Notes under the pieces: model-generated
Told to the model about the DNA's origin: nothing
Seen by the model: the letters and a program-made list of their open reading frames with translations, nothing else
Database searches by the model: none
Translations under genes and position numbers: made by a program
Source of the DNA: CAYLLT01 sp964384465
GTDB taxonomy: Bacteria; Planctomycetota; Phycisphaerae; UBA1845; PWPN01
Direction of reading: 5' to 3'
DNA: 64,000 nt
Assembly (NCBI GenBank): GCA_964384465.1
Contig: CAYLLT010000011.1
Location: 14,619-78,618 of the forward strand
Shown: in pieces, positions 61,805-64,000 of the stretch
Layout of the letters: the number at the start of each line of letters is the position of its first letter
Position numbering within the stretch: position 1 is the stretch's first letter

Positions 61805-63655
61805 TTACTCCAAAAACTTCTTCCGTGCCCGGGGACTGGCAAAATGCGGATGACGCGCGCTGATCGCCAGCGCCGTCAATTGCTCGTCCTCGGTGGAAGG
61901 CGCCGACACGCCGTCGGCGTCGGCACGTTCCCCACGCACCACTCCCGCGAGCTGCGCGGTTCGCCGCGCATGCCCGGCGGAAGACAAACATTGCAATGCG
62001 CCCGCGACAACGGCGTCATAGCCGCTGCGGCGTTCGCCGCTGGTCTGTAAATCCGTAATCAGCGTCGCGAAAGCCGGCAGCTCGAACCGGCGAATGAGAT
62101 TTCCCAGATGAAAGGCCTCGCCCGCATCGATCGTTTCGATGAACGCCTTGGCCACCGCCGCCAGGGCCGGATCATGGAGCGCGGCCGGCTGGAAACGATC
62201 CGCCACATCGGGATAGCGATGGGGCTCGTTCAGTAATACTTCCAAAATCTGGCGCAAGGCTCTCTGCTCCACGTCCATTTTGCGTTCGGCCGCGGCGGGA
62301 TCTGTCGAGACCGATCCTGCCGATTTGCCCGCGGCACGCCGGGCCGATTCCTTGACCATGGCCTGAAGCCGGCTGTGCACATCCTCGGGAGGCAATGTCA
62401 GAATCTTGCCGAGTTGATTCACCAGCAACCCCATCTGGATGGGATCGATCACCCCGCGGCCAACCCACGAAGTCAATTGAAACAAGTACGCTTCAATGGC
62501 TCGTCGCCGACCGGGCCCGGTGGCGCTCGCATCGCAGTCGCGTACCACCTGTTGCCACTTGAATTCTAGCGCGGGCTTCGCCGCTTTCAACACTGAGTCG
62601 AATGCTAAATGCCCGGCCGATAACAAGTAATCGCATGGGTCCTTGCCCTCTGGGACGCGCGCCAGGTGTACATCCAGCCCGCCGGTCAGTGTCACTGAAA
62701 GCGCCCGATCGGCCGCCCGCTGCCCCGCATCGTCGGAATCGAACACCAGAATCACGCGGTCGGTATAGCGCCGCAGATTGGCGGCGTGGGCATCGGTCAT
62801 GGCCGTTCCGAGCGTGGCGACAGTCTCTTTGAACCCGCACTGATGAGCCATGATGCAGTCGGTGTAACCTTCGACGACGATCGCCCGGCCGGCTTCGGTC
62901 ATGGCCTGCCGGGCACGGTCGAGGCCGAAAAGACTATTGCTCTTGTCAAAAAGGAGCGTGGCCGGCGTGTTCAAATACTTGGCCGGATCGTCGCCCAGCG
63001 TTCGCCCGCCGAAACCGATGGTTCGCCCGGCGGCATCGGCGATGGGAAACATCAGCCGATGGCGGAAGGTGTCGTAGTGGCCGCCGCTGGTCCGTTCCTT
63101 CACCAGACCCGCCGCCGCCAGCAGCTTGACATCAACTTTGGATGTCTGCGCCAGTCGAATCAGCGAATCGAAACTGTCAACGGCCAGGCCGATGCCGAAC
63201 GCTTCCGCCGATTCGGGCGAGATCCCGCGACCGGCGACATACTGGCGGGCGGAATCGCCGACGGGACCGGCATAGTTCCGCTGAAACACGCGCGCCGCCC
63301 ACCCATTCACGCGGATCAGATCGGCCTTTCCAGGGCCGCCGCTGCGCGTGCCGCTCTCGCGTTCCAGTGCGATGCCCGCGCGCTCCGCCAGCATCCGCCG
63401 GGCATCCGGAAACGGCACCTTCTCGCGCATCTGAACGAACGTGAACACATCACCCCCGGCACCGCAGCCGTAGCACTTGAATATTTGCTTTACCGGCGAG
63501 ACGTTAAACGACGGCGTCTTTTCCTCGTGAAACGGGCACAGGCCCTTGAAATTGCTGCCCGCTCGACGCAGCGTCAGATAGCCCCCGATGAGATCGACGA
63601 TATCCACGGCATCGCGAATCTGCCGCGTCAGCATTTCCCGGTCATTGACAGACAA
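61805..63655 (-). CDS. dnaG: DNA primase DnaG
   Basis: 616 residues from a TTG at 63655 with gaggg upstream. The CHC2 zinc finger is C40-H43-C61-C64 (CPFHEEKTPSF, KCYGC). The catalytic TOPRIM domain has VVEGYTDCIMAHQCG, LGTAMTDAHA and ILVFDSDDAGQRAADRAL with its acidic metal site. The C-terminal helicase-binding domain is weakly conserved. It makes RNA primers for replication. The dnaG-rpoD order resembles the classical macromolecular-synthesis operon, without rpsU next to it. Confidence 0.95.
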   Translation of the reverse strand: MSVNDREMLTRQIRDAVDIVDLIGGYLTLRRAGSNFKGLCPFHEEKTPSFNVSPVKQIFKCYGCGAGGDVFTFVQMREKVPFPDARRMLAERAGIALERESGTRSGGPGKADLIRVNGWAARVFQRNYAGPVGDSARQYVAGRGISPESAEAFGIGLAVDSFDSLIRLAQTSKVDVKLLAAAGLVKERTSGGHYDTFRHRLMFPIADAAGRTIGFGGRTLGDDPAKYLNTPATLLFDKSNSLFGLDRARQAMTEAGRAIVVEGYTDCIMAHQCGFKETVATLGTAMTDAHAANLRRYTDRVILVFDSDDAGQRAADRALSVTLTGGLDVHLARVPEGKDPCDYLLSAGHLAFDSVLKAAKPALEFKWQQVVRDCDASATGPGRRRAIEAYLFQLTSWVGRGVIDPIQMGLLVNQLGKILTLPPEDVHSRLQAMVKESARRAAGKSAGSVSTDPAAAERKMDVEQRALRQILEVLLNEPHRYPDVADRFQPAALHDPALAAVAKAFIETIDAGEAFHLGNLIRRFELPAFATLITDLQTSGERRSGYDAVVAGALQCLSSAGHARRTAQLAGVVRGERADADGVSAPSTEDEQLTALAISARHPHFASPRARKKFLE

Positions 63656-64000
63656 CTTGTGCCCTCAAAGCAAACCGCCGAGGTCAACCCCGAACCCGTC
63701 AAAACATGCGCAAATGAAGAGGTGATAAAGCGTTATCTAACGATCGTCCGCAAATGGTCCTAAAAATCAGTCGCCGGTAAGACCCTCAAATATATCACCG
63801 GTTCCGGGGATGGGCAAGTAAACTTATGATTTTGTGTAGAAAAGAGTTAGAGCTGGTATTGGGCTAGCAATCAGCGTGCCACGGCCGTGCCTGAATAACA
63901 GGATTGGACATGACCGGCGGGAGTTCATGCAACCAACAGCGGCTAGCAGTCCGTGGTAGAAGTCCTCTGGGCGGCGACAGTTGATGACTCACGCCGCAGC
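63656..64000. other. Upstream of dnaG, no gene seen
   Basis: About 340 bp to the window end. I see no convincing coding frame, tRNA or rRNA. There is an AT-rich stretch around 63780-63850, and gcggcgacagttgatgactcacgccgc near the end could form a weak hairpin. Confidence 0.35.

Noticed and set aside
63656..64000. tRNA or small RNA upstream of dnaG
   Set aside because: No cloverleaf or known motif could be traced in the sequence.

Overview
The window looks like a GC-rich chromosomal fragment of an uncultured Planctomycetota bacterium, probably Phycisphaerae-like. The evidence is mixed. There is a lipid A / outer-membrane assembly cluster (bamA, ompH, lpxD, a lpxC-fabZ fusion, lpxA). There are PEP-CTERM and dockerin-like exported proteins, a DUF1573 protein, many secreted proteins of unknown function, several type II toxin-antitoxin (TA) pairs, and many palindromic or low-complexity intergenic elements. 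A run of 10 N at 31714-31723 marks a scaffold gap. I found no rRNA, tRNA or CRISPR array.

Layout. 0.07-9.4 kb: rex, a zinc-ribbon membrane protein, hemB, a DUF1573 exported protein, an exported protein of unknown function, a PhoB-type response regulator with its histidine kinase, a VapBC pair beside a decayed elongation factor G tail, and a membrane-anchored unknown. 9.4-15.3 kb: a transposase remnant, a large exported six-hairpin-like protein, three small related exported proteins in tandem, and a HAF-repeat PEP-CTERM protein. 15.9-27.3 kb: a Mu-like structural gene block (gpI-type protease, decoration protein, gpT-type capsid protein, gp36, gp37-like, tail and fibre-like proteins). It has no terminase, portal, sheath, integrase or lysis gene that I can see. 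It ends in a truncated paralogue, a decayed TA pair and a MITE-like palindrome. 27.5-33.5 kb: a GH18 protein, a TA pair beside a duplicated gene start, and a VWA membrane protein. 33.6-41 kb, minus strand: a ThuA-like protein, a GH63/MGH1-like lipoprotein and a GH113-like hydrolase (probable operon), a VapBC pair and a sugar isomerase-like protein. 41-46.2 kb: FAD monooxygenase, cytochrome c, superoxide dismutase, asparagine synthetase. 46.4-54.1 kb: the envelope cluster bamA-ompH-lpxD-lpxC/fabZ-lpxA-Gfo/Idh/MocA. 54.1-64 kb: a MNT/HEPN remnant, a large exported protein sharing its C-terminal module with the GH18 protein, a frameshifted exported protein, a QueD-like protein, rpoD and dnaG.

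How the parts work together. bamA to lpxA gives outer-membrane protein insertion, its periplasmic chaperone and the first acylation steps of lipid A, with FabZ fused to LpxC; this supports a Gram-negative envelope. rpoD and dnaG lie together as in a macromolecular-synthesis operon. The ThuA/GH63/GH113 genes look like a carbohydrate-use operon.

The most unusual signal is that short palindromic or low-complexity elements, which otherwise lie between genes, also sit in frame inside at least six coding sequences. Their products include a phage protease, asparagine synthetase, a GH63-like hydrolase, the VWA protein (three times) and the six-hairpin-like protein. Other notable signals are the capsid block without packaging genes, decayed TA toxins beside intact antitoxins, and promoters placed so close to start codons that the transcripts should be leaderless.
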